From: Methyloprofundus sedimenti
GTDB taxonomy: Bacteria; Pseudomonadota; Gammaproteobacteria; Methylococcales; Methylomonadaceae
DNA: 64,000 nt
Direction: 5' to 3'
Assembly (NCBI RefSeq): GCF_002072955.1
Contig: NZ_LPUF01000003.1
Location: 1 to 64,000 of the forward strand
Part shown: positions 1 to 8,409 of the stretch, in pieces
Layout of the letters: each line of letters begins with the position of its first letter
Numbering within the stretch: the first letter of the stretch is position 1
Translations under genes and position numbers: made by a program
Notes under the pieces: generated by a model
The model's database searches: none
Told to the model about the DNA's origin: nothing
Seen by the model: only the letters and a program-made list of their open reading frames with translations

Positions 1-55
1 CATTAACAGCGGCTTCACCGCCTATTTGTTCGTATAAAGAATCTTGTTGTGACAT
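1..55 (-). CDS. Truncated haemoglobin (group 1), N-terminal 18 codons, cut by window edge
   Basis: The reverse strand opens with ATG at 55 and reads MSQQDSLYEQIGGEAAVN before leaving the window. The LYEQIGGEAAVN stretch is the usual start of group 1 truncated haemoglobins and nearly matches the second globin at 15585 (LFEQIGGEAAVN). Such globins bind O2/NO and can act as NO dioxygenases. The gene is divergent from the NsrR-type regulator at 245, which suggests control by nitric oxide. Only the first helix is visible, so haem ligands cannot be checked. Confidence 0.75.
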   Translation of the reverse strand, partial: MSQQDSLYEQIGGEAAVN

Positions 56-82
56 TTTTGCTCCAAATAGTATAAAAAGTAT

Positions 83-98
83 TTAAGATATGTCTTAA
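83..98. promoter_or_regulatory. 16-bp inverted repeat between globin and nsrR
   Basis: TTAAGA-TATG-TCTTAA is an inverted repeat with six-base perfect arms, 28 bases upstream of the globin start. The AAGATAT part resembles one half of an NsrR operator. It is the best palindrome in the divergent intergenic region, so it is a candidate operator; the assignment to NsrR is inference. Confidence 0.4.
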
Positions 99-150
99 GT
101 AATCGATTAATGCTATATAAACCCATACACCGAAATTTAATATATATCTG

Positions 151-161
151 AAATGCATCTT
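151..161. promoter_or_regulatory. NsrR-type operator half site
   Basis: AAATGCATCTT is identical to the published NsrR half-site consensus (AAGATGCATTT read on the other strand). The partner half is not obvious, but single 11-bp half sites are known to bind NsrR. It lies about 85 bases upstream of the nsrR start, fitting autoregulation. Confidence 0.4.
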
Positions 162-244
162 ATTGCTTGATTATAAAATCGTCAACCCCTATATCATGCT
201 TTTTAGAGTCAAACAAAAACATGCAAATTTAAAGGAGTATCAAA

Positions 245-700
245 ATGCAGCTTACCCAATTCACGGATCTTTCATTGCGCTTATTAATTTATCTTGCCCG
301 CTTGCCGGAGCCGGGAATGGCAACCATTGCCGAAATCGCCGACTATCATCAAATTTCACGCAATCACTTGGTAAAAGTAGCAAATAGCTTGACTAACCAA
401 GGCTTCATTATCTCGACCCGTGGCAAAGGTGGCGGCATCCAGCTGGCCAGACCTGCTTTTACCATCGGTGTTGGCGACGTCGTGCGGCAGACCGAAGCAA
501 ATATGAATCTGGTCGAGTGTTTCGACACACCTAATAACAACTGCCTCCTGATCCGCAACTGTTTTCTCAAAGCCTCGCTATACGAAGCGCAGCGGGCATT
601 TATGGCGGTATTGGACAAATATACTTTAGCAGATGCCGCCAGCTTAGGTGGCAACATAAATTTACCTTCACTCCCCACCGACAAACCCCAAGACAGATAA
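245..700 (+). CDS. nsrR: NsrR-type Rrf2 family transcriptional regulator (NO-sensing)
   Basis: 151 aa, usual for Rrf2 proteins. The N-terminal winged helix starts MQLTQFTDLSLRLLIYLA, followed by the recognition-helix region with ISRNHLVKV and the wing with GKGGG. Three cysteines (C-x7-C-x5-C around residues 92-106) match the [4Fe-4S] ligands of NsrR. NsrR represses NO-detoxification genes until NO destroys the cluster. An AAAGGAG ribosome site precedes ATG 245. The divergent truncated haemoglobin is a plausible target. The family is clear; NsrR rather than another Rrf2 member rests on the Cys spacing and the context. Confidence 0.85.
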   Translation: MQLTQFTDLSLRLLIYLARLPEPGMATIAEIADYHQISRNHLVKVANSLTNQGFIISTRGKGGGIQLARPAFTIGVGDVVRQTEANMNLVECFDTPNNNCLLIRNCFLKASLYEAQRAFMAVLDKYTLADAASLGGNINLPSLPTDKPQDR

Positions 701-793
701 ATCGTTCTCGCCCTTGTTCGAGACAATAATCTGCTGGATACGTCGTTCAACACCCGCTAACTCATGCGGGTAAATTCCGGGTTCGATAGGCTT

Positions 794-868
794 ATCGGGT
801 CAGAGGGAGCCGCAGCTCCCGTCTGCCCACAGAACCGTGCGTACGGGTCCGTACACGGCTCCTCACGC
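794..868 (-). ncRNA. Group II intron domain V and VI
   Basis: Reading the minus strand, GAGCCGTGTACGG pairs with CCGTACGCACGGTTC to form the compact domain V hairpin typical of bacterial group II introns. A second hairpin, GGGAGC-tgcg-GCTCCC, follows as domain VI. These lie immediately downstream of the maturase stop, as expected for the catalytic 3' end of the ribozyme. Confidence 0.7.
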
Positions 869-2176
869 AAGACGTATCCATTGAGAAACTTCAAACCAAT
901 GCTCTAACTTTCGGTCGGATCGTATTTCCTGCCCTTTCAGATTTATAAACCAACTGTTCGGATAAGCCCTCGTCACTGCTCGCGCATTGGAGAGTTGCCA
1001 CCGTTTGTTGTTTGAAAAGACGGCTTTTGATGCTTGTTTTCGTGGTACGCCCCGTTTGGCCAGTTTTCGATATAGATGCTGTTTTCTCTTTTGTTGATCG
1101 ACTATTCGTGATCGTAGTCGTCGCCTGATATGGGCTTCGATTTTATTCAATTGTGAGGGGTAGTAAGTCAAACTGTAGTAATTTGACCAGCCCACATACC
1201 ATTGATTGATCTCGTCCAGTGATGTATCCAGAGTCTGATGTGTACCTCGCGGTGTCAGTGCTTCGATTTTACTCATGGCTGTTTGCAGGGCTTTATGCGC
1301 AATGGCAATTGTCCCCTTAACCACGGTAAAACCTAAAAACTTTACCGCATCGGATTTAGCCACCTGGCTTTTCTCCTGATTCACTTTCAGTTTCAGCTTC
1401 TTTTCGATGAATTGGCTGACTTTTTCCATCACTCGATCTGCCGCTTTTTGCGATTTTACGAAGATATTACAGTCGTCCGCGTACCTGCAAAATTCCAGTC
1501 CACGTTTTTCCAATTCCTGATCCAGTTCATCCAGAACGATATTGCTCAGCAAGGGACTGAGTGAGCCCCCTTGCATTGCGCCTTCCTTGCTGGGGTTGAC
1601 GATGCCATTGATCATGACGCCGCTACGCAACATGTTTCCGACTAGGCGAAGTATCCGTTTGTCGGATATTTTCTCGCCCATTCGGGCTATCAGCCTGTCG
1701 TGATGGATTCTATCAAAAAACTTGGATAGATCTATATCCACCACGTAGGGCTTGCCACTGTTCACTATCTGTTGTGCCGCTTGTACCGCTTCGTGCTGGC
1801 TTCGCCCTGGGCGAAATCCATAGCTGTGCGGTGAAAAATGCGGATCAAAGACCGGTTCCAGCAGTAGCTTTAATATTGTTTGTACCACTCGATCCCGTAC
1901 CGTCGGTATGCCGAGTAGTCGTACACCTTTGCCTCCCGGCTTGGCTATTTCTACTCGACGGACTGGCGAGGGTTGATAAGTCCAGTTTGCGAGTTCCTCT
2001 TGCAACTGACTTAGCTCTTCGTCTAAACGAGTTTCAAAGTCTGCAATGGTTATTCCGTCTATGCCGGGTTTACCTTTGTTTTTCTTTACCTGTTTAAAAG
2101 CGACGCCCAAGTATAAGGTTGAGCATAACTGGTCGAAAAGTCTGGGTTCCTCTATTAATAGGTCGTGTTCGTTCAT
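863..2176 (-). CDS. ltrA: Group II intron reverse transcriptase/maturase (LtrA family)
   Basis: About 437 aa from ATG 2176 (MNEHDLLIEEP); a longer TTG-started form reaches 2215. The RT palm has the catalytic YADD box (FCRYADDCNIFV), preceded by VVDIDLSKFFDRIHHD and QGGSLSPLLSNIVLDELD. A maturase X domain follows (QWYVGWSNYYS), and the C terminus is basic. No HNH endonuclease motif is visible, so retrohoming would rely on other means. The frame is intact, so the protein is probably functional. It promotes splicing and reverse transcription of its own intron RNA. Confidence 0.93.
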   Translation of the reverse strand: MNEHDLLIEEPRLFDQLCSTLYLGVAFKQVKKNKGKPGIDGITIADFETRLDEELSQLQEELANWTYQPSPVRRVEIAKPGGKGVRLLGIPTVRDRVVQTILKLLLEPVFDPHFSPHSYGFRPGRSQHEAVQAAQQIVNSGKPYVVDIDLSKFFDRIHHDRLIARMGEKISDKRILRLVGNMLRSGVMINGIVNPSKEGAMQGGSLSPLLSNIVLDELDQELEKRGLEFCRYADDCNIFVKSQKAADRVMEKVSQFIEKKLKLKVNQEKSQVAKSDAVKFLGFTVVKGTIAIAHKALQTAMSKIEALTPRGTHQTLDTSLDEINQWYVGWSNYYSLTYYPSQLNKIEAHIRRRLRSRIVDQQKRKQHLYRKLAKRGVPRKQASKAVFSNNKRWQLSNARAVTRAYPNSWFINLKGQEIRSDRKLEHWFEVSQWIRLA

Positions 2177-2783
2177 TTCACTTTTTTTCTTTCTTTTGCA
2201 ATGGGCTTTCTTCAATCTCGCACAACCGATTCGTTCACTGTTTACGACGCGAATAGAGGGTTGTTCCTGTTAGGCTGATCTCAGTCCATCAGTTTATAAT
2301 CAACGGCCATGGCCGCTTACGTGTTCCGCCCTTCACCTCCAACGTCCTGTTGCTGATTTGATGTTTTACCCTCCTTCATGTCACCATGAATTCATCGGCA
2401 CCAAACTTTACGATTACTATGGCTTCATCTGAAAACCCTCGGTTCATAACGTCTACATTACTGTAGCGCTTAGGGCTTAAGGAGTCGCAGTTACTCCGAC
2501 CCAAAGCCGACGGCTCTTCACTGGGTAAGATAGTCAACTATCTCTCGATCTACCTACCTTCAATACAACAACACGTTACGGTGAGAATATTGGACTTCGG
2601 TGGTCGCGGGCACCTTATCCCCTTGTTGCCGCCTTACGAAGGTTCACTTTCGTTTAGGTGATCGATTTGGCTAGAGCTTCCTTCAGATTCCGCATTGGCT
2701 CCCAATAACCGTGTTTCCCTGTTGGGTAGCTACCGGGAGTTTCTTTGGACACCCTTGCTTTCGCCTACTTTTTCCCTTCTCAC

Positions 2784-2974
2784 AGGGCAAAGGCCGGATT
2801 TCCACCAGCTAGCTGACTATCATGCCAGTCACACCGCAGGTGTTGGATACGCGTCTCAATCGAAAGCCAACGCTGCAGCGGATTATCCTGCCGCTCTTTG
2901 GTGCCCAAAGCAATCTGTACCCGCACTCGCTCGGCAACATAAATTAAATTGCCGATGGCATTATCCGTTGGCAA
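2784..2974 (-). other. Possible 5' exon fragment of an interrupted, unrecognised gene
   Basis: The open frame directly upstream of the intron encodes an amphipathic stretch (AERVRVQIALGTKERQ, IETRIQHLRCDWHD) that looks protein-like but matches no family I recognise. An in-frame TGA sits just before it, so it is already degraded or is not a gene. On the other side of the intron, minus-strand bases 791-668 hold another open stretch (EPGIYPHELAGVERRIQQII) that could be the 3' exon. The linkage between the two is inference. Confidence 0.2.
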
Positions 2975-3124
2975 TCACGCAAAGATGCTGCCGATGCCGT
3001 GCAAGGTCAACTTATATTCCAAAACTGAAGGGGAATTTGTCAAAGTGTTTGGAACACTGGGAAGAAACATATCCCATTAACATATAACAAAAATATCTTG
3101 CCGGATATTGTGGCGTTAACGCCT

Positions 3125-3280
3125 TCACATGGTCACCATTACGTTCAATGACCAAACCGAATCAATTTGTAGATGCTCAACTTTATCTTTTTTTAAGCCT
3201 TTTTCAGCTAATTTATTGGCATATATATGATGCAGCCCCTGAAAAGGATTTTCGAGCGTATGACCGGGTTTGATCAACAT
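3125..3280 (-). CDS. Short unrecognised ORF, possibly a gene remnant
   Basis: 51 codons from ATG 3280, reading MLIKPGHTLENPFQGLHHIY and then a lysine-rich helix ending in EHLQIDSVWSL. Composition is protein-like and the frame is clean, but the length suggests the N-terminal remnant of a larger protein. No recognisable family and no clear ribosome site. The rest of 2975-3660 holds nothing else I can identify. Confidence 0.25.
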   Translation of the reverse strand: MLIKPGHTLENPFQGLHHIYANKLAEKGLKKDKVEHLQIDSVWSLNVMVTM

Positions 3281-3664
3281 ACTTTGACATGCAGCCAGTT
3301 ACGATAGCCTTCTGGATATGCTACAGTGGCGCCAGCAGAAACGGCGGTAATCGAAATGGAACTTAGGAGCGTGCACGAAATAAGGTATGCATCTTAAAAT
3401 GGGGCGCAGATCTTTAGCCTGTATTGTAAAAGGTGGAATAGACTTACATCCAACAAGTGTGGTGTCACAACTGATCAACGAACAAAACAAAGTTTGGAGC
3501 CGTTCTAAGTCAGCATTGAAGGACTAGCGGCAGAATCAACCTACAACTGATATTGCTTAGTAGACGGCCTGATGGATGCGGATATCGCATCCATTTGACG
3601 GTGCAACTGGCATGATAGCGCGCTAGTTTCAAACTCAAAAAGACATTTAATGTCTAATTAATTG

Positions 3665-4483
3665 TCACCGTTTTGTGGCAACCGCATAAACTACATTTGT
3701 CTTAATCGACTTAACCTGCTCTCGATAAAGACAGGATAAATTGGCATTCCGCACTTGTTCAAACGTTTCAGCGTCTAGTTGCGCAAGCGTTCCGCGATAG
3801 CCACTACCCATAGCAATTGCCCACCAGTCATCAGCTGAATTCAAAGAATGCATACCACTTACCGCTTGAATATCATGAGTATCTATACCCGCTTTTACGA
3901 ATAATTCACCTAACCCAGATGGTTTTGAAATGCGATCCCACGGATTAAAGCTCCGCTGAAGATCTACGCGTACGTTGCCGATAGCATCCCAGAAAATAGT
4001 ATCGGCTGGCTCAAAAAGATCAGGCCCCCAAGTAGTAATTGCCAATCGGCCACCGGGTTTAACCATACGCCATAGCTCCTTAACTGCTGCAGTCATATCC
4101 GGTACGAAGAAGATGCCGAACACACAAACCACTGCATCAAAACTGCTATCTGGATATCCCAAATCAAGCATGTCCGCAACACGAAATTCTATATTTTCGA
4201 GTTTTTTAACCCTGGCTTTGGCTTCCGCTAACGCAATCAAACGTTCTGCAAGATCAGCAGCAATAACTTTACCATGCGGGCCAACTTGCTCGGCGGCAGG
4301 TAATGCAGAGCCACCACTGCCTGAACACACATCCAAAACAGATTCCCCGGGGCGTAAAGCAATACGTTCAATGGTTTGCCGTCCAAAGCAATGCCAGAAA
4401 GAACTGACAGGATGATCGAAATAATCGGCTGCTGTGTTGTAGGTCGCTACCGCTTTAGCTTTGGCTATTTCATGTTGACTCAT
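3665..4483 (-). CDS. Class I SAM-dependent methyltransferase (UbiE/COQ5-like)
   Basis: 272 aa. Motif I is VLDVCSGSGGSALPAAE (near residues 48-64), followed by an acidic residue after strand 2 (VIAADLAERLI), motif II VADMLDLGYPDSSFDAVVC, and a post-motif with WRMVKPGGRLAITTWG. This is the methyltransferase_11/25 arrangement found in UbiE-like and small-molecule methyltransferases. The substrate is unknown. It stands alone between the intron region and a decayed RAYT gene, so context gives no hint. Intact frame; start ATG 4483. Confidence 0.85.
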   Translation of the reverse strand: MSQHEIAKAKAVATYNTAADYFDHPVSSFWHCFGRQTIERIALRPGESVLDVCSGSGGSALPAAEQVGPHGKVIAADLAERLIALAEAKARVKKLENIEFRVADMLDLGYPDSSFDAVVCVFGIFFVPDMTAAVKELWRMVKPGGRLAITTWGPDLFEPADTIFWDAIGNVRVDLQRSFNPWDRISKPSGLGELFVKAGIDTHDIQAVSGMHSLNSADDWWAIAMGSGYRGTLAQLDAETFEQVRNANLSCLYREQVKSIKTNVVYAVATKR

Positions 4484-4576
4484 AAAACTGACTCGTAATA
4501 TTTTAGGTTATGTTTATGAATTTATTTATAGCACAACAGATAACGGCTGTCTGTAGTGCTCAGAGTAAACTTAAAT

Positions 4577-5281
4577 TATTTATTTAATTTTTCCTTCCGC
4601 CAACCCACAGGTCTGCCCATTTTTTTGCTGTCATCCTGCGCCCTGTTAAGCGCTCAATTTCCGCTGTAAACTGTTCATTTCCGAGCTCCATGCCTTTTTT
4701 TGCCGCAATTCGAATATCGTCCAATAATTGTCCTTCGACTGGATATTTAAATAATGCACGGTAATTTTCTCGTCTCTTTTAGGGTTCACTCGCTAACGCT
4801 AACTACAAAGGATGAGCGGTACATAAAGACGATTCTTTTCTTAACGCATATATTGGTTAACTTGACCAACTGTAATCTGACGGCTGTTTTACCATCCCCG
4901 CTCTGACCGGGTTGAGTTCAATATAACGATAAAGGTGTAAAAGGAAATTGTCTTCTTGCACCAGGCAGGATTTAAACCGACCTTCCCAAAGCGACCCGGT
5001 TCGTTTATAGCTAAAATTGAAATAGCGTACATACTGACTGCCCAGTGATTGCATCATTAAACTAACTGCATTATGGGCTTTCGGCGTACACAGCAGATGC
5101 ACATGGTTGGTCATCATTACCCAGGTATCAATTGTAAATGGATAGCATTTTCGTGTATTGCCTAGCGCATTGCGTAACCAGGCACGAGAATCCTCATCGG
5201 TAAAATATTCCGTCGTCGAAATGTCACCACAGTAAAGAAATATCAAGCCCCCGGTGTATCCGCACGACGGTAATTCGACAT
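4577..5281 (-). pseudogene. REP-associated tyrosine transposase (RAYT), decayed copy 1
   Basis: A Y1-transposase domain is recognisable: MTNHVHLLCTP carries the HxH metal motif, and FSYKRTGSLWEGRFKSCLV and YIELNPVRAGMV are standard RAYT motifs. The N terminus (MSNYRRADTPG, ATG 5281) has a TGA in place of a TGT codon and a one-base deletion relative to copy 2. The C-terminal part (down to about 4577) is out of frame. RAYTs cut and mobilise REP palindromes; one such palindrome sits immediately upstream (5303-5387). Confidence 0.8.
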
Positions 5282-5302
5282 AACAACGTCCTCTCATCCA
5301 AC

Positions 5303-5387
5303 GTAGGGTGGGCAAACAGCTTTACCGTTTGCCCACCTTTTGCCGATACACAAGGTGGGCAAAAAAGCCTGCCCACCCTACCGGGCT
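5303..5387. repeat. REP/REPIN palindrome, copy 1
   Basis: GTAGGGTGGGCAAAC followed by GTTTGCCCACC makes one hairpin. A second inverted GGTGGGC / GCCCACCCTAC forms a pair, giving the double-palindrome layout of a REPIN. The same unit recurs at 5643, 10181, 14212 and 14836, each time next to a RAYT copy or fragment. Confidence 0.85.
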
Positions 5388-5621
5388 GCAGCGTACCGAA
5401 AAATCGTTATCATTTTCCGGCAATGTCCAAATACAATGAAGATGATCGGGCAACAATACCCAGGCTTCAATTGTAAAAGGATAGCGTTTTCGTGTATTGC
5501 TTAGCGCATTGCGTAAGCAGACACGAAAACCCTCATCGGTTAAAATATTCCTTCGTCGAAATGTCACCACAGTAAAAAAATAACAAGCCCCCGGTGTATC
5601 CGCACGGCGGTAATTCGACAT
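5388..5621 (-). pseudogene. RAYT transposase N-terminal fragment, copy 2
   Basis: MSNYRRADTPGACYFFTVVT begins at ATG 5621, continuing to the catalytic-region motif LLPDHLHCIWTLPENDND. Homology stops where the REP palindrome begins, so the catalytic tyrosine region and C terminus are gone. This copy supplies the correct N-terminal reading that shows where copy 1 is mutated. It was evidently truncated by REP insertion or recombination. Confidence 0.8.
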
Positions 5622-5642
5622 AACGACGTCCTCTCATCCAAC

Positions 5643-5727
5643 GTAGGGTGGGCAAACAGCTTTACCGTTTGCCCACCATTTACCGATAAACACGGTGGGC
5701 AAAAAAGCCTGCCCACCCTACCGAGCT
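5643..5727. repeat. REP/REPIN palindrome, copy 2
   Basis: Same double palindrome as at 5303, with GTAGGGTGGGC at one end and GCCCACCCTACC at the other. It lies upstream of the RAYT copy 2 start, as copy 1 does for its RAYT. Confidence 0.85.
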
Positions 5728-5763
5728 TACCTAGCCTCAGTGTTGGGGTTCATGCTTTACCCC
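5724..5763. repeat. Short dispersed palindromic repeat
   Basis: The 40-bp stretch with CTAGCCTCAGTGTTGGGG is repeated in reverse orientation within 38433-38515. In both places it contains the GTTGGGGTT element. Different from the GGTGGGC-type REP. Confidence 0.6.
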
Positions 5764-5788
5764 AATCTACGCATAATACTTTCACAGT

Positions 5789-6015
5789 CTCTAATGCTAA
5801 ATACAAAGGATGAGCGGTACATAAAGTCGATTCTTTTCCTAACGCATTTATTGGGTAACTTGACCAGCTATAATCTGACGGCCGTTTTACCATTCCTGCT
5901 CTGACCGGGTTGAGTTCAATATTACGATAAAAGTGTAAAAGGTAATTTTGTTCTTGCACCAGGCAGGATTTAAACCGACCTTTCCAAAGTGTCCCTCGTA
6001 CGTTTGTAGCTAAAA
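5789..6015 (-). pseudogene. RAYT transposase C-terminal fragment, copy 3
   Basis: Fragments KGRFKSCLVQEQN, HFYRNIELNPVRAGMV and SDYSWSSYPINALGK are the conserved C-terminal half of the RAYT Y1 domain. No N-terminal half or HxH motif is present, and after CTAHPLYLAL the homology runs into a different repeat at about 5763. Confidence 0.75.
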
Positions 6016-6167
6016 TTCAGTTATTCCCTGAGCCCAGTTATTCCAGATATTCAAACATTGCTCAATTTGCTTAATATTGAAAACTGGGCTAGACTTTTAT
6101 AAAAAAATATGCTTTACAATTCGGTATAAAAACAGTGTTAGATTAAATCTTTCTTGAGGAGTCCATA

Positions 6168-8327
6168 ATGCCTTACAGACGTTTTAGAAATCTATTTATT
6201 TACTTAGTATTAAGTTTCTTTTTGGGCTCAAATGTGTATGCGCATGATAAGGCGTTAAAGCATATTTCGGGTTATGTTCTTAGTGGTAACACCCCCATTG
6301 CTAATGCTGATGTAAGTTTATACCTCGCGGGGGTCAGTATGGGCGTGCTCCTGAGTAAAGCGACGACAGATGAACATGGATATTACGAGATCCACTATAA
6401 ATCGCATTCAAAATTACAAAAGCTGTTACGTCATAAGAATAAGCATAAATCAGGTCGTGTGCTTTACCTGATAGCAGAAGGGCAAAAAAGAGGGGTAGCT
6501 CATAATCCAGTTAAGCTGGCTGCGGTTCTGGATACTTCAAACATTCCAGAGAAAGTTTATATTACCCCACTCAGTACTGTTGCTACAGCCTACGCTATGG
6601 CGCAGTATACTGATGGAAAAAGCATCAGCGGCAAAAATCCGGGATTGAAAAATGCGGCCGGTACTGCACAAAAATTGGCTGATTTGAGTAACGGCGAAGT
6701 TACAGAATTACTCAAATCAGAACCTAATGGCAAGTTTACTTTTACCCTGCAGATTTTTAATTCGCTGGCCAATATGCTGGATGCCTGTGTACAACATACG
6801 AAAAATTGTGCTGCTTTATTCAGCGCTGCAAAACCCCCACTGGCTCCAGAACCAGAAAATACCTTTGCAGCGATGACTATTATAGCCAAGTCCCCCGGGT
6901 CACAAGTGGTAGAACGCTTTATTGTGTCATTGTTATCAACACAATATCAGCCAGCGCTTCGTCCCGATCTGAAGCCAGATGTTCCAAAAGTAAATGGTGT
7001 TAAACCGAATGCCTGGGTATTGGCAGTTCGTTATAAAGCGGATGGTCAATTAAGTGGTCCCGGGAACATTGCATTTGATGCAAAGGGTAATGCCTGGATA
7101 AATAATAATTTTCAGTTCAGTGATAAACAAACACCAGAACCCCCTCTCTGTGGCAGTACTAAAGTTTACAAATTAACACCCACCGGTAGCAATGCACCAG
7201 GATCACCTTACGGTACTACTGATGGCAGTGGGTTAAACTCAGGCGGACTGTACGGCGCAGGTTTCGGCATTGCCGTAGGGCCGGAGAATAACGCATGGAT
7301 ATCTAGCTTCGGTTTTAAGACGCCTAACTGCACTGAAGATCCTGAATTACTGGCTGTCAGTGTATCCAAATTCAGTTCGGATGGAACAAGGCTTTCACTT
7401 CCAGATGGTGATCCGCAAAACAATGTGCCTGGCGGTTATGGTTATGATGGATCGGGTAATTTACTACAGCCGCAAGGTATCATTTCAGATCTGGCTGGTA
7501 ATATTTGGGTTGCAAACTGCTCCAGTCGGCCAATTCCTGGAACTAGCCGAATGCTGAGTAGTATCACTCGCTTTCCACAGGGTGATCCTGACAGGGTCGA
7601 GAATTACCCATTTCCAGCTGAAGAATTTGGCAAACCCTTTGATGTTGCAATAGATCACCAGAGGCATGTCTGGGTGACAGGTAACGGAACCAGCAATGTG
7701 CTTGAGCTGGATCATAATGGTATAAAAGTAGGCGAGTATATCTCGGGGGACAATATTAAACGACCGATGGGAATTGCTGCAGATAGTGAGGGTAATCTCT
7801 GGTTTTCCGATGCAGGACTACCTAACCCACCTTGCCCTGCCATTCTTTCTGAGGATCATGTTATTGGCTCTGATGGTTCGAAAAATAGCGCCGCTGCGGT
7901 AACGCTGATTCGTCATCTTGGTGAGACTCGTGAGGTAACTACTTTCGGGAAAACTGCTGATATGCCGCGAGATGGTTTGCGCTGGCCCTGGGGTATTGCT
8001 GTCGATGGGAATGACAATGTCTGGGTTGCTAACTTTGCAGGTAAGCGAATTATGCATTTATGTGGTGTAAAAGAGCAAAACTGTCCGCCGGGTGTGCATA
8101 CGGGTGAACCTTTTTCACTAGATACTGGTTATATCAGCGATGCCTTGAAACGCGTAACAGGCATCCAAATTGATACTTCAGGTAATGTCTGGGCAGTCAA
8201 TAATTATGAAGAAATTGGCTTGCTTCCTCCCGGTCAGGAAAATCCTGGAGGACATGAAATTGTCGTGTTTATAGGACTCGCTGCACCTGTTAAAACACCA
8301 TTACTAGGGCCAGTCCAGCAACCATGA
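6168..8327 (+). CDS. Secreted seven-bladed beta-propeller protein (NHL/streptogramin lyase-like)
   Basis: 719 aa with a Sec signal peptide (residues 1-25, FFLGSNVYA). It has a small beta-sandwich domain of the carboxypeptidase-regulatory type (about 30-85, ISGYVLSGNTPIANADVSLYL), a linker, then a propeller from about 280 to 680. Seven blades are marked by GNxW-type turns: GNAWI, NNAWI, GNIWV, RHVWV, GNLWF, DNVWV, GNVWA. This matches Vgb-like NHL propellers. An enzymatic role is not shown; surface or periplasmic binding is likely. Strong ribosome site TTGAGGAG before ATG 6168. Monocistronic, with no functional neighbours. Confidence 0.75.
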   Translation: MPYRRFRNLFIYLVLSFFLGSNVYAHDKALKHISGYVLSGNTPIANADVSLYLAGVSMGVLLSKATTDEHGYYEIHYKSHSKLQKLLRHKNKHKSGRVLYLIAEGQKRGVAHNPVKLAAVLDTSNIPEKVYITPLSTVATAYAMAQYTDGKSISGKNPGLKNAAGTAQKLADLSNGEVTELLKSEPNGKFTFTLQIFNSLANMLDACVQHTKNCAALFSAAKPPLAPEPENTFAAMTIIAKSPGSQVVERFIVSLLSTQYQPALRPDLKPDVPKVNGVKPNAWVLAVRYKADGQLSGPGNIAFDAKGNAWINNNFQFSDKQTPEPPLCGSTKVYKLTPTGSNAPGSPYGTTDGSGLNSGGLYGAGFGIAVGPENNAWISSFGFKTPNCTEDPELLAVSVSKFSSDGTRLSLPDGDPQNNVPGGYGYDGSGNLLQPQGIISDLAGNIWVANCSSRPIPGTSRMLSSITRFPQGDPDRVENYPFPAEEFGKPFDVAIDHQRHVWVTGNGTSNVLELDHNGIKVGEYISGDNIKRPMGIAADSEGNLWFSDAGLPNPPCPAILSEDHVIGSDGSKNSAAAVTLIRHLGETREVTTFGKTADMPRDGLRWPWGIAVDGNDNVWVANFAGKRIMHLCGVKEQNCPPGVHTGEPFSLDTGYISDALKRVTGIQIDTSGNVWAVNNYEEIGLLPPGQENPGGHEIVVFIGLAAPVKTPLLGPVQQP

Positions 8328-8409
8328 ATTAAATAAACCAAAAACTGACCTGGTTTTCTAAATCAATGAGGTAAGACTCGAATACTGATTAACGCCACAT
8401 CGACAATAT

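Larger units (their letters stand above)
794..2783 (-). mobile_element. Group II intron with reverse transcriptase/maturase
   Basis: The element contains a maturase gene (863-2176), a domain V/VI structure just beyond its 3' end, and an upstream structured region containing motifs typical of intron domain I (for example GGTGTC, AACTCCCGGTAGCTACC). The 3' end is placed at about 794 (CTGACCCGAT), and the 5' end tentatively at 2783 (GTGAGAAGGG); the 5' boundary is uncertain by tens of bases. A 45-bp piece of the same 5' region recurs near 50118-50162. Confidence 0.75.

Noticed and set aside
163-387. Open frame overlapping the start of nsrR in another frame
   Set aside because: Shadow of nsrR; no ribosome site, and nsrR has strong family and start support.
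751-771. Hairpin ACCCGC...GCGGGT next to the intron 3' end as a terminator target
   Set aside because: No T-tract on either strand, so it is not a convincing intrinsic terminator or class C intron target.
2695-3087. 130-codon plus-strand frame over the intron 5' end
   Set aside because: Antisense to structured intron RNA; no family match and no ribosome site.
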